Positions 45,840 through 54,847 of a stretch of 64,000 nt of DNA are shown here, one piece after another (within the stretch, counting starts at the first letter, position 1; every line of letters starts with the position of its first letter). The notes under the pieces were generated by a model that was not told the DNA's origin, did not search any database, and worked only from the letters and a program-made list of their open reading frames with translations. The translations under genes and the position numbers were made by a program. The stretch lies in NCBI RefSeq assembly GCF_002233675.1, contig NZ_NMUQ01000003.1, positions 37,027 through 101,026 of the forward strand. Direction: 5' to 3'. This DNA is from Paenibacillus herberti (GTDB lineage: Bacteria; Bacillota; Bacilli; Paenibacillales; Paenibacillaceae).

Positions 45840-46499
45840 ATGGTCAGTAGGAAGCCAATTAAAAAATATTATTTTACGGTGGAAGGCGAAACGGAGCAGT
45901 GGTATTTAGATCACATCAAAGATTTGATTAATGCTGAAGACTCGGCTATATTTAAAGTTTCCATCGAAAGAAAAGTACAAAAGAATCCTCTGAAATATGC
46001 TAAGTCCGTAGTCAATACTTCTAAGATACATATCACCCATTGGTTCGACTATGAAAGTAGTGAACCATTACATGTCAAACAATTCAAGGAAACACTGGAC
46101 GCACTTAAAGCGAGTTCATCAATACGAGGTAAGCAGATCAAATATCACTTGGGATATTCTAATCTTACCTTCGAATTATGGATGATTTTGCATAAAAATA
46201 ATTGCGGCTACATCGCTCATAGAGATAGGTATCTCGATCAGATAAACAGAGCTTTTAGTGAACAATTTACTGAGCTTGGAACGTATAAGGAAAGGTCTAA
46301 CTTCCACAGAGTGCTTGGTAAGATATCCTTAGATGATGTGAAGTCAGCAATTACACGAGCCAAGTTAATTATGAAAAGCAATCAACAAAATGATCTTAAA
46401 TTGCATAATCATAGTGGTTTCAATTTCTATCTGGATAACCCATCACTTACGATTTATGAATCCGTTGAGCAGATCCTAAAGGAATGTGGACTTTTATAA
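45840..46499 (+). CDS. RloB-like TOPRIM nuclease-type protein
   Basis: 219-residue partner of the preceding ATPase. It has an RloB-type N-terminus with the acidic motif FTVEGETEQWYL (Glu15, Glu17, Glu19), which in TOPRIM-related proteins binds metal, then WFDYESSEPLHVKQF and the conserved YSNLTFELWMILHK stretch that follows in RloB. It probably cuts nucleic acid when released by the ATPase, as proposed for related systems (PARIS, Septu-like). There is no gap to the ATPase gene and a terminator follows. Function inferred. Confidence 0.8.
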   Translation: MVSRKPIKKYYFTVEGETEQWYLDHIKDLINAEDSAIFKVSIERKVQKNPLKYAKSVVNTSKIHITHWFDYESSEPLHVKQFKETLDALKASSSIRGKQIKYHLGYSNLTFELWMILHKNNCGYIAHRDRYLDQINRAFSEQFTELGTYKERSNFHRVLGKISLDDVKSAITRAKLIMKSNQQNDLKLHNHSGFNFYLDNPSLTIYESVEQILKECGLL

Positions 46500-46518
46500 C
46501 CTTATATGTGTTTAACTC

Positions 46519-46548
46519 AAGGTGACCTATCTAGGTCACCTTTTATTA
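46519..46548 (+). terminator. Hairpin terminator after the RloAB-like operon
   Basis: AAGGTGACCTA-TC-TAGGTCACCTT followed by TTATTATTTT. Confidence 0.75.
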
Positions 46549-46626
46549 TTTTAAGTCCAGAGTCAAGAATACATAACTAGATACCAATGTATTAGCCGGA
46601 GAGTTCTTTTTCTTGTTTAGGTATTG

Positions 46627-46640
46627 TGCAAACGTTTCCT
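46627..46640 (+). promoter_or_regulatory. Candidate catabolite response element (cre)
   Basis: TGCAAACGTTTCCT contains the AAACGTTT core typical of CcpA sites and matches most positions of WTGNAANCGNWNNCW. It lies 80 bases before the sensor kinase gene, which would fit glucose repression of the sugar-uptake region. Confidence 0.45.
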
Positions 46641-46720
46641 CAACTTATTAAACATGCTAAGATAATTTGGAAAACGATAGAGACTAGATCAGCTAAGAGC
46701 AAGGAAGGTTGTAGACAAAA

Positions 46721-48421
46721 ATGACGTTGAGGAGAAGGATTTTTTTAATATTTTCAGTCAGTTCTTTAGTTCCATTTTTAAGTATTTTTATCATTTCGAA
46801 CTACACGATTGATCAGATTTTTGATAATAAAATCAAGAGCGGGATCAACAGCAATCTGCGGCAAGTGGAGCTTTCATTAGGGAATTCCATAAGCAATCTA
46901 AATCATGTTTCACAACAATTAGCTTATGGGAATAATATCGTCAAACAAATAGACGAAGTATTGTTTCAAACGATGGACCCTTATACAAGATTACATACGA
47001 GAGATCAATTAAAAAACGAATTGAACATGGTCACCTTTACTAATCCTAATGTCGGCTTAACCTTTTACTATATTCAAAATGAAAACAAAATCCAATTTGA
47101 AAACTTCCCTGTTGAAGATAATCTTGCATTGGACTCCTTGCCTCTGCTTTCCAGCTATTACGATATTACGTATTTCGGTCCCCATGAAAGCTTGAGCCGG
47201 TCCGATGATGGAATCGTTCTATCGGCGCTGAGAAAAGTAGGCTTGCCGGATCGCGATAATGTCTACGTTTATATCGAGACGGGGTTTTCTTTGACACAAG
47301 ACATTCTAGACAACAATGAATATGGCGGGGATTTGACCCATCTGATCTTAGACGGGAATGGTCGAATTGCGTATAGTGAGGTTCCAGAAACTTTCAAAAG
47401 CGGCGCTCAATTCCCCCAGTTTTCAATGGATGAGGGAAGCGGTTTACATGAAGGGTATTACTGGTTCAAGCAGACCTCCAATCAAAATTGGAGTGTGGTG
47501 TCGGTTATATCCAAAACGAACTATAACAAAGAAAAAGATCAATGGATGGTGAAGATATTTTTCATTGCGTTGATTTTTATTGCCTTAACTATTCTGCTCG
47601 CTTGGCTGCTTTGGCAAATGGTTTATAAACCGCTGAATCTGTTCAATTCAGAAATTAAATTCATGTCTCAGAATCGGATGAGGCCGCAGCATAAGCTGAC
47701 GAAAATTCCTGAATTTGATTATTTATTAAGACAGTTTTCCGAAATGAAAAAACAGATCTGGAATTTGTTCGAAGAAGTTGAGCTGAAGGAGAAAAAGCGG
47801 ATTGATCTTGAGGTTGAAAAGCTGCTTTACCAGATCAACCCGCATTTTCTGATGAATACTCTTGATACCGTCCATTGGCTGGCGGTGATTAACGGGCAGA
47901 AGGAGATTGATCGACTCGTTAAATCGCTCAACAAACTGCTGTACTATAATCTAGGTAAACTCGGGCAAGTATCAACCATTGAAGAAGAGATTGATGCCTT
48001 GAAACAGTATCTAGTTTTGCAACAAATTCGTTATGATTTTGAGTTTGATGTGCGGATAGATGTAGACAAGAATGTGCTTAAACAGCCCGTGCCGCGTTTT
48101 ATCCTTCAGCCATTGGTTGAAAACTCCTTATATCATGGTTTAAGTGATGATGGATATATTGAGGTCAGCGTTGTGTTGGACAAGGTGATTCGCATATCGA
48201 TTCATGATAATGGAGCTGGAATGACAGAAGAAACGATCCAAGAGATTTTAAATAATCGTACCGTTGAGCATAAAAAAGTGGGTATGGGAATTGGAATGAA
48301 TTATGTGAAACGTATGTTAGAGGCAAGTTATGAAAATAAGGCGAGTCTTGAAATCAAGAGTGAGATTGGTAAAGGAACAAGCATCTTCTTGACTTTGCCT
48401 ATAAGCAAGGAGAAAACGTGA
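46721..48421 (+). CDS. YesM-type sensor histidine kinase
   Basis: Membrane histidine kinase of 566 residues. One helix near the N-terminus (about 7-27), an extracellular sensing domain of about 240 residues, a second helix (about 275-297), then a HAMP-like linker. The His-kinase motif is ..YQINPHFLMNTLDTVHW with phospho-acceptor His375. The ATPase domain is complete: PRFILQPLVENSLYHGL (N-box) and DNGAGM (G1), then GMGIGMNYVKRML. It overlaps the response-regulator ATG, so the two are coupled. Its paralogue at 56214 has lost this C-terminal domain. The sensed sugar is unknown, probably a mannoside or its binding-protein complex. Confidence 0.9.
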   Translation: MTLRRRIFLIFSVSSLVPFLSIFIISNYTIDQIFDNKIKSGINSNLRQVELSLGNSISNLNHVSQQLAYGNNIVKQIDEVLFQTMDPYTRLHTRDQLKNELNMVTFTNPNVGLTFYYIQNENKIQFENFPVEDNLALDSLPLLSSYYDITYFGPHESLSRSDDGIVLSALRKVGLPDRDNVYVYIETGFSLTQDILDNNEYGGDLTHLILDGNGRIAYSEVPETFKSGAQFPQFSMDEGSGLHEGYYWFKQTSNQNWSVVSVISKTNYNKEKDQWMVKIFFIALIFIALTILLAWLLWQMVYKPLNLFNSEIKFMSQNRMRPQHKLTKIPEFDYLLRQFSEMKKQIWNLFEEVELKEKKRIDLEVEKLLYQINPHFLMNTLDTVHWLAVINGQKEIDRLVKSLNKLLYYNLGKLGQVSTIEEEIDALKQYLVLQQIRYDFEFDVRIDVDKNVLKQPVPRFILQPLVENSLYHGLSDDGYIEVSVVLDKVIRISIHDNGAGMTEETIQEILNNRTVEHKKVGMGIGMNYVKRMLEASYENKASLEIKSEIGKGTSIFLTLPISKEKT

Positions 48422-49824
48422 TGGCGATAAAAGTTCTAGTTGTTGATGATGATAAACTCGTTCGCAGAGGGCTGATTTCGTTTCTGCCATGGCAGGCCTT
48501 CAACATGGAGGTCGTGGGGGAAGCGAGTAATGGCGAGAAGGCGCTAGAGTTTCTAGAATGTAATCCGGTCGATTTGCTGCTTACAGATCTGTCCATGCCA
48601 GTCATGTCTGGTATTGAACTATTGAGGAACGCGCGTAAGCGATACCCTCATCTGCATATGGCTGTATTGACGCTGCATCAAGATTTTGAATACATCCAAG
48701 AAGCGTTGAGGCTTGGCGCCATCGATTATATTGCCAAGGTGCAGATGGAAGAGGAGCAGTATGAAGAAATTCTTGGTCGAATAGCAGCGCGCATCAAAGA
48801 GGACAGGAACCAGCGATCGGTATCGTTGAACCCGGATCAAATTATAGCTGAAAATAAACAGGGTTATGTGCTGTTATCCATGGCTCATGAAACGGAGCTT
48901 AACTGGCCTCAAGAGGTGAATCTTCCTCAAGCCTTGATGATGGAGGCGGAACGCAATAGCTGGGTCTGGTTTGTTAAGGAAGAACAGCAAGAGCAAGTCG
49001 TTGAAGTTTTAATGGCGAAGGCACAGACCGAACCGGAAAGTGTACTGCTTGTTTTAACGGATATTGCCGGATGTGGATGGAAGGATTTACAGCGCTGGCT
49101 GCGGGAGTATAGAGAACAGGTTTTGTTTTATGACTATCATCCAGACCACAATATAAGGACTGTTTCGATCCTTGATGAGCCCAATATCCCTGCTGGAACA
49201 AATGAATTAGAGCTGGAAAAAGTGAAGGTAGATCGCTTATTTTCGAGATGGTTCCAGAACGATCGGGTTTTTGATGGGCTTATTCAGGAAATGAAGTCAT
49301 TGAGGTTGCCGGAAAAGAAACTAGTCGGATTTCTCTACTCGCTTGTAATCGAATGGAATCGTTTATTTGCGGGGACTCAATTTACAAAAATCCAAATGAT
49401 TCCGTCGCTCCATTCCTGGTACCAGGTCGAGTTATGGATAAGGAAGATCAGAAAGAGCATTCACGGATCGGTTGGACCTTCTTCCCATTCACAAGAAATA
49501 TTGGATTGCATTACAAAAGCGGTTTCCATGATACAAGAAGAACTAAGCACACAGCTTACAGCAGCTGAATTGGCTCAACGATTGAATCTCAGTCGAGGTT
49601 ATTTTAGTCAATGTTTCAAAGATATTATCGGAAAAACCTTTAATGAATACTCCAGATTCATCCGAATCGAAAAGGCAAGAGAGTATTTGCTGAATACAAA
49701 CCACACGATTGTGTGGATTGCAGAGCAAACAGGTTATGCGGATGAAAAGTATTTCAGCCGGATTTTCCGTGAGTCGACCGGTACACTCCCCAGTGAATAC
49801 CGCCAGACACATCGATTGAACTAA
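48421..49824 (+). CDS. YesN-type response regulator with AraC DNA-binding domain
   Basis: 467-residue transcription factor. The receiver domain (1-120) has the acidic pocket Asp9-Asp11, phospho-acceptor Asp56 in LLLTDLSMPVMSG, Thr in LTLHQ and Lys in IAKVQ. A middle linker of about 240 residues has no named domain. The C-terminal AraC helix-turn-helix pair (LTAAELAQRLNLSRGYFSQCFKD and NHTIVWIAEQTGYADEKYFSRIF) binds DNA. It starts inside the kinase stop (ATGA). Conserved blocks in front of the solute-binding protein and the permeases are its likely targets. Confidence 0.9.
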   Translation: MAIKVLVVDDDKLVRRGLISFLPWQAFNMEVVGEASNGEKALEFLECNPVDLLLTDLSMPVMSGIELLRNARKRYPHLHMAVLTLHQDFEYIQEALRLGAIDYIAKVQMEEEQYEEILGRIAARIKEDRNQRSVSLNPDQIIAENKQGYVLLSMAHETELNWPQEVNLPQALMMEAERNSWVWFVKEEQQEQVVEVLMAKAQTEPESVLLVLTDIAGCGWKDLQRWLREYREQVLFYDYHPDHNIRTVSILDEPNIPAGTNELELEKVKVDRLFSRWFQNDRVFDGLIQEMKSLRLPEKKLVGFLYSLVIEWNRLFAGTQFTKIQMIPSLHSWYQVELWIRKIRKSIHGSVGPSSHSQEILDCITKAVSMIQEELSTQLTAAELAQRLNLSRGYFSQCFKDIIGKTFNEYSRFIRIEKAREYLLNTNHTIVWIAEQTGYADEKYFSRIFRESTGTLPSEYRQTHRLN

Positions 49825-49827
49825 ACA

Positions 49828-49972
49828 GGTAGATAAATGTAGGGTCGTAGGGATGGAAGATGGCAGCGGTATAATTCCACACGGCGCTCCGTCCCGTGCG
49901 AATTACCTTCATTTCTCTACCCCAATGTCATCTCGCTATCTATCTAACCCAACCGATGTTCCCCTATATACT
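49828..49972 (+). promoter_or_regulatory. Promoter module of the solute-binding protein gene
   Basis: GGTAGATAAATGTAG at 49828, a conserved 39-bp block at 49907-49945 (CTTCATTTCTCTACCCC.. to ..GCTATCTATCT), and a -10 box TATACT at 49967. The same three parts with identical spacing lie before the permease genes (51783). Probably the binding site of the YesN-type regulator. Confidence 0.65.
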
Positions 49973-50011
49973 TAACTCGAAGCACAAACATAGCGAAAGA
50001 AGGGGACATAT

Positions 50012-51676
50012 ATGTATAAAAAGCTCACTACCGTGCTGCTCCTAGCCTCAATGGCCGCAGTAGCAGCATGTTCAAATGCCTCAAATGATCCTAAAAATTC
50101 AGGAACAGCTACGAATACTCCAGCAACGGGTGACCCTGCCGCAGCAGCCGATCCGTTTGGTAAATACAAAGACCCGGTGAAAATAAGCATCGCTTATTCT
50201 GTAGACCCTGCTTTTAAGTCTACTAAAGGCGAAACGCTCGAAAAAAATGCCTGGAAAACGGCCATTAAAAATGATCTTAATATCGAATTTGATATTGCAT
50301 GGCAAGTATCCAAAGAGAATTTTGATCAGAAAATGAATTTATCCATTGCCAGCAACGACTTGCCTGATGTTATGGTCGTTAGCCAGGTCCAGTTGAATCA
50401 GATGGTGAAGGCAGGAGCTATTGAAGACCTCACGGAAGTTTATAATAACTACGCCTCTCCTGCTGTGAAAAAAATAATTGATAGTACAAAAGGCCTCGCA
50501 AAAGAACAAGTTACCTTTGACGGCAAAATGATGGCTATTCCGAATGTAAGCGCGGAAGACTTCAATATGCTTTGGATTCGTCAAGATTGGCTTGATAAGC
50601 TTGGTCTTAAGCCGCCCAAAACGGTGGAGGAGCTGCAAAATGTAGCAAAAGCATTTGTGGAGCAAGACCCTGATGGCAACAAACAAGCCGATACGATCGG
50701 TATTGCTGCAGGTACAGCATTGTATAATGACTTTACGGGCGGACCAGGCTCGATGGATTTAACGCCGATCTTCGCAGCGTATGATTCGTATCCAGGAGTC
50801 TGGGTTGAAGGTGCGGACGGTAAGCCGGCATATGGATCGAATACAACAGAAACCAAAAATGCGCTTGCCAAGCTGCGCGAAATGTACGCGGCCGGTTTGA
50901 TTGATAAGGAAATCGGTATTCGCAAAGCGGCTGAAGAGACTGTTATAAGCGGCAAAGCGGGCATGTTCTTTGAAGGTTTCTATGGCGGATACTGGCCGCT
51001 TCCGAGCGCTTGGCAGAACGATCCTAAAGCCAATTGGCAAGCCTATGCCTTGCCGCTGGACGCAGAGGGCAAATACAACGTCAAAGTTGCTAACCCATCG
51101 AGCGGATTTTTGGTAGTCCGCAAAGGGTATGAAAATCCGGAAGCTCCAATCAAGCTGAACAACCTTTATTTGAGAGATGAAGCTATTCACGGCAATGATT
51201 TCATGATGGTTCGCAACTTCTTTGCACCGCTTGATGAGATCGGATTTGAATACAAAGCGCTGCAAGAAGTATTAGCGGGAACAAAAAAGCCGGAAGACTT
51301 TGGCGACATGCCGGAATATAAATTGTTGAAAAACTCTGTGGCTACCATTAAAAACTCTAAGCTGGAGCCTTATGACAAGATGGATATTCAGTATTGGAAT
51401 CAAAGCGATAAAGATTTCATGCGTGCATTCTCCATCATGGTCGGTGCTAAAAATCATTACGATCCAGCCATCAATAAAATGACAAGTGTGTCCTATGCAC
51501 GGACCAAAACGGTCGAGAAAAAATGGACCAACTTAAGAAAGCTGGAAAGTGAAACCTTCCTGAAAATTATTATGGGCTCTGCACCGCTCGAATCTTTTGA
51601 TAAGTATGTTGAAGATTGGAGTAAACAAGGCGGCAGCGATATTCTGCTAGAAATCGAAGAAACGGTCAAAAAGTAA
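50012..51676 (+). CDS. Solute-binding lipoprotein of a sugar ABC importer (LplA-like)
   Basis: Extracellular substrate receptor, 554 residues, anchored by lipid at Cys20 (lipobox VAAC after a hydrophobic signal). The mature part is a family 1 type binding protein of the large LplA/YtcQ class: KISIAYSVDPAF.., ASNDLPDVMVVSQVQLNQMVKAGAIEDLTEVYNNY near the N-lobe, and DYSKQGGSDILLEIEETVKK-like end. It belongs to the same system as the permeases at 51991 and 52897, but no ATPase gene is nearby, so a shared MsmX-type ATPase must serve it. A strong GGGG site precedes ATG 50012. Substrate inferred as an oligosaccharide, perhaps a mannoside. Confidence 0.9.
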   Translation: MYKKLTTVLLLASMAAVAACSNASNDPKNSGTATNTPATGDPAAAADPFGKYKDPVKISIAYSVDPAFKSTKGETLEKNAWKTAIKNDLNIEFDIAWQVSKENFDQKMNLSIASNDLPDVMVVSQVQLNQMVKAGAIEDLTEVYNNYASPAVKKIIDSTKGLAKEQVTFDGKMMAIPNVSAEDFNMLWIRQDWLDKLGLKPPKTVEELQNVAKAFVEQDPDGNKQADTIGIAAGTALYNDFTGGPGSMDLTPIFAAYDSYPGVWVEGADGKPAYGSNTTETKNALAKLREMYAAGLIDKEIGIRKAAEETVISGKAGMFFEGFYGGYWPLPSAWQNDPKANWQAYALPLDAEGKYNVKVANPSSGFLVVRKGYENPEAPIKLNNLYLRDEAIHGNDFMMVRNFFAPLDEIGFEYKALQEVLAGTKKPEDFGDMPEYKLLKNSVATIKNSKLEPYDKMDIQYWNQSDKDFMRAFSIMVGAKNHYDPAINKMTSVSYARTKTVEKKWTNLRKLESETFLKIIMGSAPLESFDKYVEDWSKQGGSDILLEIEETVKK

Positions 51677-51710
51677 CCATACGCATCTATGAATAGAAAT
51701 AATCTCAATG

Positions 51711-51742
51711 AACAACCCTTCCCGAACACGGGAAGGGTTGTT
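51711..51742 (+). terminator. Hairpin between binding-protein and permease genes
   Basis: A 13-bp stem AACAACCCTTCCC / GGGAAGGGTTGTT. There is no clean T-run, so it may partly terminate or protect the message and raise the binding-protein level above the permeases. Confidence 0.6.
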
Positions 51743-51782
51743 CGTCGTCGGTTGGCCTCTCTAGGTCAGTTCAGCGCCTATA

Positions 51783-51927
51783 GGTAGACAAATGTAAGCC
51801 CGGCAGAGGTATAAATGGTATAAATTTTCGATCAAACGGATGGTAAGATCGCAAAACTTGGCTTCATATCTCTATCCCAATGTCCGCTTGTTATCTATCT
51901 CAGGGAATAGCCCCTTGTGATTATACT
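51783..51927 (+). promoter_or_regulatory. Promoter module of the permease genes
   Basis: GGTAGACAAATGTAA at 51783, block CTTCATATCTCTATCCC.. at 51862-51900 (33 of 39 bases equal to the block at 49907) and TATACT at 51922. Distances of 79 and 60 bases are the same as in the module before the binding-protein gene. Confidence 0.65.
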
Positions 51928-51990
51928 GAATGAACAACGCTAAGCAACGATCCAGCGATTCTCTAGGCCGAAAACAAGGAGTGAACGATT

Positions 51991-52881
51991 GTGAGAAACA
52001 AAGGCTTTTCAAAACATTACTACCTCATGCTGTTGCCAGGGTATATATGGCTAATTATGTTCAGTATTGTGCCGATGTTCGGGGTGCTGATTGCATTTCA
52101 AGATTATCAGCCTGTACGCGGCGTATTTGGTTCGGAATGGGTCGGCCTGGAAAACTTTGAATACATGTTTTCGCTTAATGACAGTAAGGTGATCTTTTTC
52201 AACACCGTGTTTATCGCTTTGCTGAAAATTATCGCGCATCTGATCGTACCGGTAATTTTCGCGCTGATGCTTCATGAAGTACAGGTCGCCATCTTCAAAA
52301 GATGGGTTCAGACATTGGTCTACTTGCCTCATTTTCTGTCCTGGGTCATTCTCAGCGGAATTATTATGGACGTCTTCTCGTTCTCAGGTCCAGTCAACAA
52401 CCTGCTATCCCTATTCGGAGTTGATCCGGTTCTATTCATGGGCAAACCAGAGCTGTTCCCGTATCTCATCGTCGGAAGTGATGTGTGGAAAGAATTCGGC
52501 TTCAATACAATTATTTACTTGGCAGCATTAACGGGAATTAATCCATCTCTATACGAGGCGGCAGCTTTGGATGGAGCAAACCGTTGGCATAGACTGCGGC
52601 ATATTACGCTTCCAGGTATTGCACCAACAGCGTTACTGCTGCTCATCTTGAGTCTTGGAAATGTCCTGAATGCCGGATTTGATCAAGTCTTCAATTTGTA
52701 CAATCCGCTCGTATATTCAACTGGCGATATTATAGATACTTGGGTCTATCGCGAAGGTCTTTTGAAATTACAATTTGGTCTAGCTACAGCAGTAGGTTTG
52801 CTGAAGTCCGTAGTTGGCTTCATTTTGATTACGTTATCCTATTACCTTGCCAGCCGGTTTACCAATTACCGGATCTTTTAA
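51991..52881 (+). CDS. Sugar ABC transporter permease (LplB/YteP-like)
   Basis: Inner-membrane channel subunit, 296 residues with six helices. The ABC-binding EAA loop is EAAALDGANRWHRLRHITLPG, which docks the shared ATPase. GTG 51991 has AAGGAG upstream and its own promoter module, so it can be expressed apart from the binding protein. The second permease follows after 15 bases. Together they form the heterodimer for the 50012 lipoprotein. Confidence 0.92.
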   Translation: MRNKGFSKHYYLMLLPGYIWLIMFSIVPMFGVLIAFQDYQPVRGVFGSEWVGLENFEYMFSLNDSKVIFFNTVFIALLKIIAHLIVPVIFALMLHEVQVAIFKRWVQTLVYLPHFLSWVILSGIIMDVFSFSGPVNNLLSLFGVDPVLFMGKPELFPYLIVGSDVWKEFGFNTIIYLAALTGINPSLYEAAALDGANRWHRLRHITLPGIAPTALLLLILSLGNVLNAGFDQVFNLYNPLVYSTGDIIDTWVYREGLLKLQFGLATAVGLLKSVVGFILITLSYYLASRFTNYRIF

Positions 52882-52896
52882 CGAAGGAGCATTAAA

Positions 52897-53787
52897 ATGA
52901 TTAGAGAAACGTCAGCCGCCTCCAGGCTATTCGATATTATGCTGATCATCTTTTTGGTTGTCATCTCGCTGCTCTGTATATTGCCTATCTGGTATACATT
53001 GATGGTTTCTCTTAGCCAGAAATCAGCAGCAGCGGCTGGCATCGTCAGTGTGTGGCCCATAGGATTTAACTTGAACTCTTATAAGGAAATCATGAAGGAC
53101 GCCGTGTTTTTCAACTCCTTCTGGGTATCCATTCAACGTGTTGTATTGGGAGCTGCTCTGAGCTTCGTCGTTACGATACTTATGGCGTATCCGTTATCTA
53201 AAACGACGAGGGATTTCCGTTTAAGAAATGTCCTCATGTGGATTCTGGTGTTCATGATGATGTTCAGCGGCGGACTTATTCCACTCTACCAAACGGTGAA
53301 GGCGTACGGGTTGATCGACAGTATTTGGGTGTTGGTGCTGTCTGGCGGACTGCCTATGTTCAATGTCATTCTGGTCATTAACTTCTTCCGCAATCTGCCA
53401 AAAGAGCTGGAGGAATCCGCTTTTGTTGATGGCGCTGGACCGTGGTATACGCTAGTTAAGCTTTTCGTTCCTTTATCCGTACCGGTGTTAGCCACGATTA
53501 CACTGTTCTCTATAGTTGGTCACTGGAATGAATTTTTCAGCGGTCTGGTCTTTATGACAACACCGGAAAATTATCCGCTGCAAACCTATATTCAGCAGAT
53601 GGTCGTACAAATGGACTTCACGACGATCAATACGGACCCTGAAGCATTGAAACGCTTGAGCGAGCTATCCAATCAAACTTTGAATGCCGCCAAAATCTTT
53701 ATTGCTATGATTCCAATATTAATTATTTATCCGTTCCTGCAACGATTCTTCGTTCATGGAATTACGTTAGGATCGGTTAAGGAGTAG
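52897..53787 (+). CDS. Sugar ABC transporter permease (LplC/YtcP-like)
   Basis: Second channel subunit, 296 residues with six helices. The EAA loop is EESAFVDGAGPWYTLVKLFVPL. It ends HGITLGSVKE, a C-terminus common to LplC/YtcP proteins. Located 15 bases after the first permease with GAAGGAG before the ATG, and followed by a terminator, so it closes the operon. Confidence 0.92.
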   Translation: MIRETSAASRLFDIMLIIFLVVISLLCILPIWYTLMVSLSQKSAAAAGIVSVWPIGFNLNSYKEIMKDAVFFNSFWVSIQRVVLGAALSFVVTILMAYPLSKTTRDFRLRNVLMWILVFMMMFSGGLIPLYQTVKAYGLIDSIWVLVLSGGLPMFNVILVINFFRNLPKELEESAFVDGAGPWYTLVKLFVPLSVPVLATITLFSIVGHWNEFFSGLVFMTTPENYPLQTYIQQMVVQMDFTTINTDPEALKRLSELSNQTLNAAKIFIAMIPILIIYPFLQRFFVHGITLGSVKE

Positions 53788-53794
53788 CTAAATC

Positions 53795-53830
53795 ACAGCC
53801 CCAATGAGCCCTTTGGCATTGGGGCTGTTT
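53795..53830 (+). terminator. Hairpin terminator of the permease operon
   Basis: Perfect 12-bp stem ACAGCCCCAATG / CATTGGGGCTGT, short T tail. Confidence 0.75.
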
Positions 53831-53877
53831 CATGTCATCCTCTATATCAAATCCAATATTTGGAGTGAAATTAATAA

Positions 53878-54134
53878 TGGGCTATGTAGAAGATTTACGG
53901 AAGATGGTCGGGCATATTCCCTTAATTCTTGTTGGGGCAGTTGTACTAATAAATGATGGAAACAATCGAATATTGCTGCAAAAACGGATGCAGCATCCCG
54001 TGGGTAGATTTGGCCTGCCAGGCGGCCTGATGGAGCTTGGGGAATCAACGGAAGAAACGGCACGTAGAGAAGTTTTTGAGGAAACCGGACTTACGATTGG
54101 TACCCTGCATTTGATAGACGTATTTTTAAAATAA
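53878..54134 (+). pseudogene. Nudix hydrolase, C-terminally truncated
   Basis: Begins like a complete Nudix protein (MGYVEDLRKMVGHIPLILVG..). It contains the full Nudix box G-x5-E-x7-REVFEE-x-G (about 57-79) that binds the metal and cleaves nucleoside diphosphate compounds. It stops after 85 residues, at ..LHLIDVFLK, whereas relatives have about 140-160. The last third of the fold (two strands and the final helix) is missing, so it is probably a remnant. The ATG has GGAGTG upstream. Confidence 0.7.
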
Positions 54135-54157
54135 TAGCCAAGTACAGGGATAAAATT

Positions 54158-54373
54158 CTAAGCTCCACGTAGATCTTCCCTCGGGAAACTTGAGAAGCAA
54201 GCATAGAGAGAAGATAGTAAACAAAAGATAATAATTGAATGCAACGCGAAATGGATAAAGCTATAAAACTCGATTTTAGTGAAGAAAAACATCATCCACA
54301 ACAAAAAAGGTAGTACTTCTCCTACTATAGCAATAACTAAAATTACGCTCGTAATTATTGCTCCTCTTGGCAT
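54158..54373 (-). CDS. Small membrane protein, unknown
   Basis: 71 residues, two long hydrophobic segments (IITSVILVIAIVGEVLPFLL and FIHFALHSIIIFCLLSSLYA). Follows the gene at 54386 by 12 bases on the same strand, so the two may be one unit. The ribosome site is weak and no family is recognised; it could be a chance frame. Confidence 0.4.
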   Translation of the reverse strand: MPRGAIITSVILVIAIVGEVLPFLLWMMFFFTKIEFYSFIHFALHSIIIFCLLSSLYACFSSFPREDLRGA

Positions 54374-54385
54374 ATAGAAAGAAGG

Positions 54386-54592
54386 TTACACTACCCACAA
54401 AAACAACACTACTCCAATTGTAATAGAATATATCCCCCATAGTTCGAGATATGTATCAGCGTTTTCAGGGCCTAAGAGCTTTATTTTCACAAATGTACGG
54501 GTGACGAGTGGATTGTAAATAAGCCCGGTTAAAATCATAATTAAGCTAGTAACAATGAAAAGAGTCCTATCCTTAACCGAGTTCATGTCCAT
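54386..54592 (-). CDS. Small membrane protein, unknown
   Basis: 68-residue protein with two hydrophobic helices (TLFIVTSLIMILTGLIYNPL and GIYSITIGVVLFLWVV) around a charged loop (KIKLLGPENADTYLE). Start ATG 54592 or 54586 with GGAGGTG upstream. A longer frame to 54634 has no ribosome site. No family recognised. Confidence 0.55.
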   Translation of the reverse strand: MDMNSVKDRTLFIVTSLIMILTGLIYNPLVTRTFVKIKLLGPENADTYLELWGIYSITIGVVLFLWVV

Positions 54593-54847
54593 CTCACCTC
54601 CGATTTCCCTGATGTACTTTATTATTGTCCTCAAAACTAAATTCTAAAGTGTAAACCTGGATAATCTTTATAAGATGAACTAGAGAAACAAAAGAGGAAG
54701 CGGAGCGAACCGGCCTTCTATGAGAGAATACCAACTTACAACCGAATAGATTGAGCCACTAACCTTTGTATGGTAACATAAATCGCAAATTGAAGTATTC
54801 CTCACAGACACTAGGCGAGCACAACTTTGATAGCGGGGGATGTCTAT

